Assembly (NCBI GenBank): GCA_944472155.2
Contig: OX235272.1
Coordinates: forward strand, 98,214,020-98,278,019
DNA length: 64,000 bases
DNA from: Trichobilharzia szidati
Taxonomy: Eukaryota > Platyhelminthes > Trematoda > Strigeidida > Schistosomatidae
Reading direction: 5' to 3'
Position numbers and translations under genes: made by a program. Below are positions 49,801 to 56,782 of the stretch, piece after piece. Every line of letters begins with the position of its first letter. The stretch's first letter is position 1. The notes under the pieces were generated by a model. That model searched no databases. It worked only from the letters and a program-made list of their open reading frames with translations, and had not been told where the DNA came from.

Positions 49801-52800
49801 ACCTCGGTTTTAAAGTTGGATTACCATGGCATATTCAAAGTAACAGCTATTAACATTTGAAAATCATGAAACAAGTTTAAGCCTTTTTATGGCTAGGGCT
49901 TCGACGAATTCAGGTATATATGAGCCCAACGTGTAACATTGCAAATGCAGATCAAGCTACAGAGAAATGAATCTGCCAATTGTCAACCTTAAAAAATTTA
50001 AACAATGTGTTGATTTACATAAGATACGCTATTAAGTTATATTATTGTCTAAATAACTAGTGGTGGCATTCGTTATTATGACAAATGTGCATTGGCTTTT
50101 CCTTTCAAATTTTCTCTCATCTTTTTAGGGATGTTCGTTTCCAGAGTTTAAATACCTTATGCACTGCAACAACTTTGTGTTTGTTACTCTACGAAAATAG
50201 TTTACTGTTTTTATTAATATTATGATTATGTCATAAGTTTCATCACTGTCATGATATTATTTGCCTCCCTTTTCCCGCCAAATCCTACCTCGCTAGTTGA
50301 CATCATCATTCTGTTCTATCAAAGCAATATATTACTGTTACTATGCTAACTTTTACTACATATTTATTTTCTGAGAATTACAGCTAAGGAGAATTCACAA
50401 AGTATAGTACACATACTATTCTCACTATTCTGGTTTAAATTGATTTGATCAAGGGAACCCCCTGTAAACGTTACAATTTGTTTCAGAATTTGGAAGAAAG
50501 TCACCAAGAAGTGTGGACTATCAACCTAAGGTATAGGATAAATATGGGGTTAGTACAAATGCAATCGTGGAACCAAATTTACCCCCCTATTTTTGTTTCT
50601 GCCTCATTGATACGGCAGAAGAGAGGCGGTGTATTACAATTTAAATTTCCTCACTTAGTTGGTATTGTACAGGCTCTTATGTGATTTTATATAAAGTGTT
50701 CAGAGGAATATGAATGTTATGTCTGACTCTTTAAAATGTGTTCTGACAATTTTTCTGCGCAACTGAAATATGTCTTCGCTACACTATACACGAAAATATG
50801 TTGTGATTACTCCTATTCTCACCCTAAATATGGAGATGAGTAATGTATCATTCTTAATGGAAAGTTGACCGGTAAAACTTTTTTAAACACTCTGAGTTCT
50901 TATTTATAGGGTATAAAATTGACAAATGAAATAGAATCGAAAGAAAGGGATCTAAACTTTTTAGATTGTTTCGTTAAGATGGGAGATTCAAGATCACCAT
51001 ACATAGGAAACCAATACAGTAAAATAAATGTTTAAATCGTAAGTCTGATCATCTAAAAGGCATGTATTTGTCAGCAAATTTAAACATAATAAATAGAGCT
51101 AAAAATATTGTATCTGAAACATATGGTATGGAAAACGAAATCTTCAAATTGCGACAAATTTTAAATGAAAATGATTATCTGAAAAAAACTTTTTTGAAGC
51201 CCATTTTTATAAAAACTGCAAACACGAAAATAGAATAAAATAAATTCTTGATTATCAAAGACAGCCATTCTATATAGAAAAACATTTCAGAGCAGATTCA
51301 GAGATTATTTGCCACATATGCTGTTGCTGTCTATTTCATTCAGTCAAACTCTTTAGAAAAAGTCTTAACTAGAATGAAAAATATCAATCCATGGATGATA
51401 CAAAATAATTTTGAGACTTGGTATGTAGGACATAGAAGGAGTTAGTTCAAAGTTAGAGCAACTGAACAGAAGCAATGCTGAAAATGTCCCCCTATGGATG
51501 AAACAGAACTGGAATGTTTTGAAAAACACCCAATTGTAGCAGTGTATGTAATGCAAATATTCACTTTAATAGTATCGGAGTACAAGAAAAAGCTTTTTAT
51601 TCACATGTAGAAGTCTGAAGTCTAGAATACTTTAAGTTAATTGGTTGTAATAAATAAACTTGTAATCTATGTGACAGACTCTAATTAAACAAAACAAGTA
51701 AAAGTGACTTGTCAGTTTTCAACCTCTGAACAATGGCCATGTTCATAAATGTGTAAAATTTGGGCACTGTGATAGTAAGTAATTGCATATTAGTTCGTTT
51801 ATTAGATGTAGTATTATTTACTGGAAGATGTTTCGAACAAAATTTATTGTTCATAATCATATCAATTATAATCACACGACTTCGAAACTTGAGTTTTATA
51901 GTTTTCTTTGTCTTCTCCTATTTGTCGTAGGGGTAGTAGAATTTTCCAGATAGCTGGGACAGGTGTTGAATTATTCCTACTTCATGTATTTGCAGTTGAT
52001 TCGATAAATATGCAGTTAAACACAATCATACAATAGGATGGGATAGGATGACAGTTTTAAAATCTAATGTCACAGGATGGGGGGTGAGATTGATAACAGA
52101 AGCTTTGTTTATCGAATCAACTGCAAATACATGAAGTAGGAATAATTCAACACCTGTCCCAGCTATCTGGAAAATTCTACTACCCCTACGACAAATAGGA
52201 GAAGACAAAGAAAACTATAAAACTCAAGTTTCGAAGTCGTGTGATTATAATTGATATGATTATGAACAATAAATTTTGTTCGAAACATCTTCCACTGTGT
52301 GATATATCTAATAAACGAACTGATATGGAATTAATCAACTTACAAATTAACGTTTTCCAGTCATTTACAATTAAACACTCAGAAAATGTTTTTTAGATAT
52401 TCTTGGCATACGAAGATTATTTTGTGTAGCTTTAAAATTATTCAGTCCGGATTGGGGCCTAAATTCCTTCAGAAAATTCGTAGCATTTAGGGCTTGGTAC
52501 TTACAAACCTATTTCTGTTTCTGTTCATTTACTTCACATTGGTATGGAGAAATTTGACATACTTTCTCACTAGCTCCACCTGATTTCAATATTTTTTGTT
52601 AGAAGTCTGCAACTTCTCGCCCACTGACACTAACAAACTTTTTATTATAAATGTTAACATGGCTTTTATAACCAGAACAAGAAAATTTTTGGAGAGAACA
52701 GTAATTTCTTATTTCTTAGGAAGAAAGCAGTACGCTGTATGTCAGGGGAAGTCGTCCACTTGATTGCTTATTAAGGCTGGCGTCCCTCAAGGCGCTGTTT

Positions 52801-55283
52801 TTTCTCGTTTTCTGTTTTCTCTCTTCTTGCATCACTTACCTCACTCTGATGAACTGAATTTTGTTGTGTATGTGAACGATCTAACTACTTCACTGTGTGT
52901 TGACTCCCAGCTAAACTGTACTAAGATAAACAGCTTTCTATCAGGAGTTAGCAAATGATCTTCGTCTAATGGCCCTAAACTAAATCCTTCCAAATGTCAG
53001 ACTGTTAATTTCAGTTTCCGATGTGAAAGAAAGTTAAATGAAGCTGTTGGTTTCTATAACTGTTGCAAAATTGATGATAGTGATGTAGGAATCAAGCCTG
53101 ATGTTAAGTATCTTGGATTAATTCTTTCTAGTGATCTATCCTGGTCTTCCCATGTCTTAGCGATTTCTTAAAGAATATCCCGTCTGACTTTTTATATTAA
53201 GAAGTTATGGCACTCAGACGTAACTCAACCCCTCCTCTTACAGTTTGTCAACTCGTGCATCTAACCTATTCTTCTTCACTGTTCACCTTTATTCTTTCCT
53301 GGATTGTTTAAAAAAGACTGTCATACTTCGTGGAACTCTAAAGACTGTCATTAGGGCGAGTGGTATTCCACTGGGCCATATCGTTGACGTCGTCATTGAT
53401 AGGCACTTGATTTCATGTAACTAATTTGCTAAAGGAATTTTTTCAGTCTGTGAACATCCCCTATACCCACAGCTTTCACCTTGTGCCTCCTCGGGTAGAA
53501 CTAGAAGTCACTTCAAAAGACTTTATACATACGTCTAAGTATAAAAATTTCACTATACCATATTTGGCACGCATTTTATGCGATGAAAATAATGTTAGGG
53601 ACGGACTAACTAATCTTTTTTGCACTAGTAAATGAACCATTATCTCCAACCCTCTTCCACAAAGCTTTACCGTTATTATTATTCTTATATATATAATCCT
53701 CTCATTTTTTGTTTATTTTTTCATAAGTATAAACATCATTTAATATCTGTAATAATGGTTATTTTTTGTTCTTCCATTCACCATTTTATATCAGGAGAAC
53801 ATTAGATTCAATAGTTTATAACATGCTAAAATTTTTAAACTGTATCGATAATACTGTTTGAGACTAACCCACTATTATTATCATTAGAATTATTATTCTC
53901 ATTTTATACTTTGCACAGTTTTAACTTTATTCCTGCTGTAAATGTGGACAAATTCCTGTGGTTAGTTTTACTTGTATTCTGAGTAAGTTAGATGCTATAC
54001 TGTGACAAATGCTGAGAATTCCATTCTGTATTATAAGTACTGTTTGTTTCGGAATAAAGCAGATTATTATTATTATTATTATTATTTTCAGTGACTTCTT
54101 TTACAGGCTCTACAGATATACATTCGTGATCATTCGAAAACAAATAGCGGGTAAAGGCAAATCAAAATTATGTCATAAGCTGCCTTATAGTATGAGTATA
54201 AGATTGAATAAAAGTAAGTTGGTTAAGATTTTCAACTGGGTACACATAAAGTGTATATATGGAAAGAAGTGAGACTAAATTTTGTGTGAAAATTTTTATC
54301 TATTCACATTTTATTTCAGTAGTATAAAAATAACAAATATTTAGTTTACTCTAACAGTGAAGTAACTTATACTGTTGACTTACCCAAAGTGATAAGTCGA
54401 GATGGTTCAGTATTGTCACCAGAATTCGCTATCATCTTTAAAATAACTGCATCGAATTGACCCATGTCATTCTTTGGAGGTTAATCAAAGCAATATGGGA
54501 AAACGGGAATATTTGGAAGTATGATAAATTATGTCTCAGAAGAAATGATGAAAATAGTTGTTATTAAATAACAAAACAATTTGTAAAGAACAAACAGAAC
54601 TATGGGAATAACTGATGTGTTTCACTTACTGGACATTCATGTAAACTGCCTACACCTTCCTTAACAAAAAGAATTAATTGTAGTAAAAACATTAACACTA
54701 ATCAATTTTTAATTAATCTAATAAAAAAGCCCACTGAATATTGTGTTCATGAAACATGACAGGTTAGTCTGTTGGTTGAATAGGTGAACACGTGAAAAAT
54801 AGGTATGAATAGCTAGTATTCCTCTGTATTTTTCCCTTTTTTTTAATATCATGTACATTTAGCAATGACGACACCGGATTTACAAACATAGTAATAACTG
54901 GTAAATAGAATAAACCGATTTAGAATTGCTGTAACTTCTACTTACTTTAATCAGTGTCCAAGATGTAACTCTACCATCAGCACTGATAGAAAAGAAATTT
55001 AAATTTGCTTCCAAGTCATTCGGTTGCCAGCGTACTTCCCATACAGGATCTGTATGTTTACCAGTTTTTGCTGTACTTTGATATAATGGCCCACTTTTAC
55101 GCTGTATAATACTGTACACTCCCACCGCTCCATCATAGAAACCAACACAAAGCATATGAGGTAGTGATGGATGAATATCCAACGAAAGTACACCCGATTC
55201 CGTCTCAAAATGATATTCTGGATAACTTGGATTTTTAAGAGTATACGAACAAATCAAACCGGTCGACTGTTTCAGGAAATCAT
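24756..55283 (-). CDS. DNAI1: Axonemal dynein intermediate chain 1-like gene, six 3' exons with large introns (gene span)
   Basis: Outer-arm dynein intermediate chain, a WD40 protein that holds dynein heavy chains on axonemal doublets, needed for ciliary and sperm-tail beating. The exons placed on the minus strand are 55283-54946, 54471-54384, 47734-47506, 29870-29637, 28067-28016 and 24836-24756. All junctions have AG acceptors and GT donors (GTAAGT, GTAAGT, GTGAGT, GTAAGT, GTAAAT) and the codon phases agree across every join, giving 340 codons to the TGA at 24756-24758. The product carries the C-terminal WD40 propeller and ends [13 protein letters not shown], like the conserved DNAI1 tail. 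The N-terminal half is not in view: no matching exon was found between 55284 and 64000, where the strand is occupied by the LTR array. Introns are filled with transposons; one is about 17.6 kb. The symbol is by family resemblance to the vertebrate protein. Confidence 0.9.
24837..27689. other. DNAI1 last intron, mostly unrecognised AT-rich DNA
   Basis: Contains a TA microsatellite at about 25817-25841 and no supported gene. Frames at 25269-25493, 26447-26803 and 26754-26954 have no domain. Confidence 0.45.
27690..27906 (-). mobile_element. tRNA-derived SINE, reverse orientation (body type B)
   Basis: The reverse complement of 27831-27904 gives the same tRNA-like head as the SINEs at 24.2 and 33.3 kb (GCGTCGGTTGCGTAGCGG and GGGGTTCGACCTCC), but the body that follows (GTTGGGCATGAGGCTAGCAA region, 27770-27789 in plus coordinates) is unrelated to theirs. 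It therefore belongs to another SINE sharing the head. Confidence 0.7.
28016..28067 (-). CDS. DNAI1: DNAI1 exon (WD40 end, short)
   Basis: A 52-base exon with acceptor TTTATTTTAG and donor GTAAAT. Completes a split codon (CA+T, His) and reads [17 protein letters not shown], matching the [10 protein letters not shown] block of dynein intermediate chain 1. Too short to be seen as an open frame by itself; found by phase and motif. Confidence 0.9.
28068..29636. other. DNAI1 intron
   Basis: No supported feature. The minus-strand frame at 29320-29517 is not part of DNAI1 (see rejected list). Confidence 0.45.
29637..29870 (-). CDS. DNAI1: DNAI1 exon (WD40 blades)
   Basis: Starts one base into a codon after ATTCAG and ends two bases into a codon before GTAAGT. 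Reads [20 protein letters not shown], then [20 protein letters not shown], then [20 protein letters not shown], then [34 protein letters not shown] is a strongly conserved signature of DNAI1. It is joined across about 17.6 kb to the exon ending VKIWHHRK. Confidence 0.93.
29871..30359. other. DNAI1 large intron, unassigned part
   Basis: No feature supported. Confidence 0.4.
30360..30720 (+). mobile_element. RTE-like 5' fragment, very decayed
   Basis: The residues [20 protein letters not shown] (30580-30640) resemble the start of the RTE endonuclease at 32110-32190 ([20 protein letters not shown]). The preceding bases share CTACAGAAACTTCA with 32066-32079. The open frame at 30511-30717 is therefore element debris. 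Confidence 0.5.
30721..31629. other. DNAI1 large intron, unassigned part
   Basis: AT-rich, no feature supported. Confidence 0.4.
32216..33952 (-). mobile_element. CR1-like retrotransposon fragment nested in the RTE element
   Basis: Minus-strand RT from about 33950: [66 protein letters not shown], then a frameshift and [12 protein letters not shown]. The frame is cut by a SINE at 33305-33503 and resumes ([33 protein letters not shown]), with an intact-looking C-terminus ([20 protein letters not shown]) and a 3' UTR ending in a short ATT/AAT repeat at 32216-32232. It is 5'-truncated inside RT. Same family as 37797-39850 and 52690-54085. Confidence 0.85.
33305..33503 (+). mobile_element. tRNA-derived SINE (body type A) inserted in the CR1-like RT
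   Basis: The tRNA-like head is 33308-33380: a 7-bp acceptor stem (GCGTCGG with CCGGCGC), A box TGGCACAGTGG at 33315-33325 and B box GGTTCGATCCC at 33359-33369. The body contains GTGTGGAATTTTCAGC-type sequence, and the tail is a run of AAAAT-type repeats to 33503. The region corresponding to the anticodon arm is a perfect palindrome (GACCATGCACATGGTC). Both pol III boxes look intact. Confidence 0.85.
36441..37796. other. DNAI1 large intron, unassigned part
   Basis: No coding region. 36560-36640 in reverse complement has a B-box-like AGTTCGACTCC, but the remainder is too diverged to call a SINE. Confidence 0.35.
37797..39850 (-). mobile_element. CR1-like non-LTR retrotransposon, near-intact RT with one in-frame stop
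   Basis: Minus-strand frame of 471 codons (39834-38419), then one TAG at 38419-38421, and the same frame runs on to 38104. RT motifs in order: [127 protein letters not shown]. The C-terminal block [20 protein letters not shown] is shared with the copies at 32.6 and 53.5 kb. The endonuclease is missing (5' truncation near 39850). The 3' UTR ends in about 12 AAT/ATT units at 37797-37833, the microsatellite-type 3' end expected of this clade. All catalytic residues are present, so this is the youngest-looking non-LTR copy in the window. Confidence 0.9.
39851..41064. other. DNAI1 large intron, unassigned part
   Basis: No feature supported. Confidence 0.4.
41065..41209. repeat. Near-perfect 68-bp-arm palindrome
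   Basis: 41065-41132 is the reverse complement of 41142-41209 with one mismatch. The spacer is 9 bases (ACCAGATTG). The centre of each arm has CCAACGTTTCGTTCGG. Possibly a PLE pseudo-LTR junction given the PLEs nearby, but there is no coding sequence to prove it. Confidence 0.9.
41210..42654. other. DNAI1 large intron, unassigned part
   Basis: AT-rich; the 3' part may be older PLE sequence preceding the domain at 42655. Confidence 0.35.
42655..43600 (+). mobile_element. Penelope-like element: GIY-YIG C-terminus and 3' pseudo-LTR
   Basis: Translation from 42655 gives [20 protein letters not shown], then [33 protein letters not shown] and [20 protein letters not shown]: the GIY-YIG endonuclease end of a PLE, with HYIS in place of the usual YIG, so probably defective. 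The frame ends at 42996. The 3' non-coding part to about 43600 contains ACGTTTCGCT and a block at 43316-43390 that recurs at 56216-56280 (shared AATTAAA-CCA-CTC-TAGAACAC words), as expected for a pseudo-LTR. Confidence 0.75.
43312..43355 (+). ncRNA. Hammerhead-like motif in a PLE pseudo-LTR (candidate)
   Basis: CTGA at 43317-43320, then a 6-bp stem GTTGTC/GACGAC (43325-43330 with 43337-43342, one T-G wobble, 6-base loop) followed directly by GAAA (43343-43346), and flanking complementary TTGCG (43312-43316) and CGCAA (43351-43355). This resembles the CUGANGA - stem II - GAAA core known from PLE hammerheads, but the first core block reads CTGAAGC, so it is degenerate. Confidence 0.35.
43784..43826 (-). 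ncRNA. Hammerhead ribozyme candidate, left-arm copy
   Basis: Reverse-strand counterpart of the motif at 45034-45075. Here the base that gives a G-T wobble in stem I of the right copy is C, making a full GAAC/GTTC stem. Coordinates are approximate because the arms differ by one base in length. Confidence 0.4.
45034..45075 (+). ncRNA. Hammerhead ribozyme candidate in PLE pseudo-LTR
   Basis: Type-I-like layout: stem I GAAC (45034-45037) with GTTT (45071-45074), CTGATGA (45038-45044), a 10-base stem-II region, GAAA (45055-45058), stem III AAGAG/CTCTT with a two-base loop (45058-45069), and a cleavage-compatible T at 45070. Both conserved core blocks are exact. Stem II (45045-45054) pairs poorly, which is the main weakness. 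Confidence 0.45.
45092..46539. other. DNAI1 large intron, unassigned part
   Basis: Contains an AT microsatellite at about 45576-45593. 45690-45790 in reverse complement faintly resembles a tRNA-like head but was not called. Confidence 0.4.
46540..46735 (-). mobile_element. Sm-alpha-like tRNA-derived SINE with altered hammerhead core
   Basis: In reverse complement: an A-box-like TGGCCCAGCTGGATAACGC, B-box-like GGATTCAAGTC, then a hammerhead-like domain at 46587-46619 (GATGACGAGTCG ... ACAGGACGAAATGC) and TTCCACTGCTA further on. The order tRNA head - hammerhead - CCACTGCTA matches what I know of the schistosome Sm-alpha family. Relative to CTGATGAG the core has two inserted bases (CTAGATGACGAG), so self-cleavage is doubtful. 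Confidence 0.65.
46736..47505. other. DNAI1 large intron next to the 47506 exon
   Basis: Short CT and CA dinucleotide runs at about 47371-47398. No other feature. Confidence 0.4.
47506..47734 (-). CDS. DNAI1: DNAI1 exon (WD40 blade)
   Basis: The acceptor CAAACAACAG precedes 47734; the donor GTGAGT follows 47506. Begins two bases into a codon (G+AT, Asp) and reads [20 protein letters not shown], then [40 protein letters not shown], and ends [16 protein letters not shown] plus two bases. [17 protein letters not shown] and DWTVKIW are diagnostic for DNAI1. Confidence 0.94.
47999..48284 (-). repeat. Copy of the PLE-associated repeat found at 52012-52294
   Basis: 283 bases match 52012-52294 in the same orientation with about two differences seen (e.g. 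ACACAACC versus AACACAATC near the start). Includes the stem/GAAA motif at 48251-48272. Homology ends just beyond CTTCCAGTAAATAATACTA, which is the outer flank of the inverted arm at 51810-51830. The open frame on the minus strand here is incidental. Confidence 0.85.
48285..49084. other. DNAI1 intron (47.7-54.4 kb), unassigned part
   Basis: No feature supported. Confidence 0.4.
49085..49745 (-). mobile_element. RTE-like fragment (same family as 31.6-36.4 kb), reverse orientation
   Basis: The minus strand reads IMQQTMGN, then [20 protein letters not shown] and [11 protein letters not shown], then after frameshifts [12 protein letters not shown] and ALETWR, matching [32 protein letters not shown] and [20 protein letters not shown] of the larger copy. 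The RT motif reads FADY. The plus-strand open frame at 49289-49567 is its antisense shadow. Confidence 0.75.
49746..50899. other. DNAI1 intron, unassigned part
   Basis: The plus-strand frame at 50445-50684 has no recognised domain. No other feature. Confidence 0.4.
50900..51660 (+). mobile_element. Decayed Penelope-like element, RT 3' part
   Basis: The residues [16 protein letters not shown] (about 50943-50990) match the region after YMDD in PLE RTs (..LPFLDC.V.R). Later blocks ([26 protein letters not shown]) are in register with a PLE 3' end but many frameshifts intervene. It directly precedes the palindromic pseudo-LTR-like repeat at 51783-52335. Confidence 0.55.
51783..52335. repeat. Perfect 187-bp-arm palindrome with extended imperfect flanks
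   Basis: 51822-52008 is, by direct reading, identical to the reverse complement of 52108-52294 (187 of 187), with a 99-base spacer. Outside the arms, 51783-51821 and 52295-52335 still show inverted similarity (TCTAATAAACGAACT). Spacer plus right arm (52012-52294) is repeated at 47999-48281. Probably a PLE pseudo-LTR pair. Confidence 0.92.
52690..54085 (+). mobile_element. CR1-like retrotransposon fragment, decayed
   Basis: Plus-strand residues [28 protein letters not shown] (the YADD position reads YVND, inactive), [41 protein letters not shown], and [19 protein letters not shown], with several stops and frameshifts. The 3' UTR ends in a (TTA)n run at about 54061-54085. Same family as 32216-33952 and 37797-39850. 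5'-truncated inside RT. Confidence 0.85.
54384..54471 (-). CDS. DNAI1: DNAI1 exon (88 bases)
   Basis: The acceptor CCTCCAAAG precedes 54471 and the donor GTAAGT follows 54384. It starts in phase 0 right after the AAA that ends the previous exon and ends one base into a codon, exactly what the next exon (47734) needs. Reads [20 protein letters not shown] then TEPSRLITL. This is the variable linker between two WD40 blades in DNAI1. Too short to be listed as an open frame; found by phase. Confidence 0.85.
54946..55283 (-). CDS. DNAI1: DNAI1 exon (WD40 blades)
   Basis: Upstream acceptor ATTGTCGACAG; donor GTAAGT after LIK (54946). Starts two bases into a codon and reads [77 protein letters not shown], and [45 protein letters not shown] and NFFS.S.DGR..SWTL are DNAI1 hallmarks. 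The previous exon was not found in the window. Confidence 0.94.
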
Positions 55284-55989
55284 CTGTCGACAATATAAAC
55301 AAATAAGCTTTTATCTTTTATGCCAACAACTATTAGTGGTGAAAATAATAAATTATTCAGTCAGTGAGACTGTGGAGTCTGGAACAGTACTATTGTACAG
55401 TTTTTGTTAGATGTTACAAATAGAAACATTGTACACAACTTTTGTTTAAAACGACTCATGGTTAAATATACATAACTTCGGAGTATAGTCAAAAGTATAG
55501 TGTGCTGCTCGACGTTTCGTCTTCTCACTGGTCTGTACTGTCTACTTGCTTCACTACTAACTCTGTTGTATCCTTTTGATTTTTGCAGGTACCTCACATC
55601 CTCATCCAAAGACTATTCTACAACCGGTGCACAGCTTCTACCAATAGACACGACTCCAGCAGTGAACATTTGTGGGTCAAATCAATAGTTTGTAGCAGAG
55701 GGATTTAATTATAAAATCAGGTAACCGATTAGTTTATATAACTCATTACTGTATTTTTTACAATATACTGTTAGGCTATCATTTCATTAACTTGGATTTG
55801 TATTCTAACACTTATTCTGTTTCCGAGCTGGCTATAAAGTCCCCTACAAGACTACTTCAAGCAGCCTACCTTCCGTAGTCTAGTTTTAAACAGGAATACC
55901 ATAATTATTCAGAAAAGTATATCCAGTGTCTATGTGACTTATCTTCTCCCATTCAGCAGCAACAACCACTCATTCTTACTCTTTACAAC
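55284..55989. other. Intron or 5' region of DNAI1, unassigned
   Basis: 55500-55690 contains CGACGTTTCGTC and a CAG/GTACCT junction that could be a splice site, but no matching dynein sequence. The minus and plus open frames overlapping it have no domain. Confidence 0.35.
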
Positions 55990-56372
55990 TTATTAAGCTC
56001 TCAGTAATAAATGAGTTAGACACTCGAAAAAGTAAATATTTTTTACTAAAACATGAAGTCTAGAAATATCCCTTTAAGATTATTGTAAATTGACTTCAAA
56101 AATTTACAAAGTAATGAAAACAGTCAGTTATTCCAAAACATCTCGGTCTAGTACATGAAATGCCAGAATATAGACTGAAGTCTAGAGCTATGAGCTTCCC
56201 TAAAATATACCTCCGAAAATGTTGTCTAGAAGGACAATGAAAGATCCGTAATTAAATAAACCAGCTCCTAGAACACCACTGAACCAAAACTTATTCATCT
56301 AGTTGAACAACAGAAATTATAGCTTTGAGGATGCTTAAACTGCCTCATTTTTGAGACATCATTCGTGAATGC
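55990..56372 (+). repeat. PLE pseudo-LTR-like sequence with a hammerhead-like stem
   Basis: 56216-56290 resembles 43316-43390. It holds TTGTC/GACAA (56222-56226 with 56233-56237; six bases in the loop) followed by GAAA at 56239-56242, the same 6/6/GAAA geometry as the motif at 43325. The first core block is lost (CCGAAAAT). This is the insertion site region of the LTR array. Confidence 0.45.
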
Positions 56373-56768
56373 TGTTAATCGCGACAGATATATAGACTAT
56401 ATGATAGACAGTTAATCAATATGATGTGACCTTCCTGTCGCGATTATTGGTCAATTTATTGTAACTCTCACCACGTGATGTTGACCTTGAATGTTCTTTT
56501 TTGTCTGTCACTCTATTTGTGTATACATGTAATTAATTGGCTGTTCATTTTGTCCGTACCCTCAATACTATTCGGTACGTTTTTGTCCTGTTTTTGTAAT
56601 CACAGTGGATTTGTACATTTTTCTTGGTGTAATTGTATGATTTATTTTATGTTTTAGAAACAGATAAAGTTAAAGTCAAGTCATTCTGTTTTAACTATAG
56701 TTAAGCCCAGACTCTGTGTCGTCAGTATTGAGGAAGGACTAAATCTGTAGGACAAAAATAATCCTACA
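56373..56768 (+). repeat. LTR 1
   Basis: 396 bases, TGTTAATC...CCTACA (TG...CA ends). It differs from LTR 2 at three positions that I can see. Contains an 11-base inverted repeat AATCGCGACAG (56377-56387) / CTGTCGCGATT (56435-56445) near its start. A short purine-rich stretch precedes LTR 2 (polypurine tract candidate at about 60877-60884). No primer binding site could be identified with certainty after position 56768. Confidence 0.85.
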
Positions 56769-56782
56769 AAGTTTCGAACAGT

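Noticed and set aside
54630..54695. Possible DNAI1 exon on the minus strand (residues [13 protein letters not shown] before a GTAAGT)
   Set aside because: It ends in phase 0, which does not fit the next exon (needs one leading base), and has no good acceptor in the right phase. The exon at 54384-54471 fits both neighbours perfectly.
56475..56657. Open frame within LTR 1 (and 60987-61169 in LTR 2)
   Set aside because: Lies wholly within the LTR, has a hydrophobic AT-driven composition, and is conserved only because the LTRs are recent duplicates.
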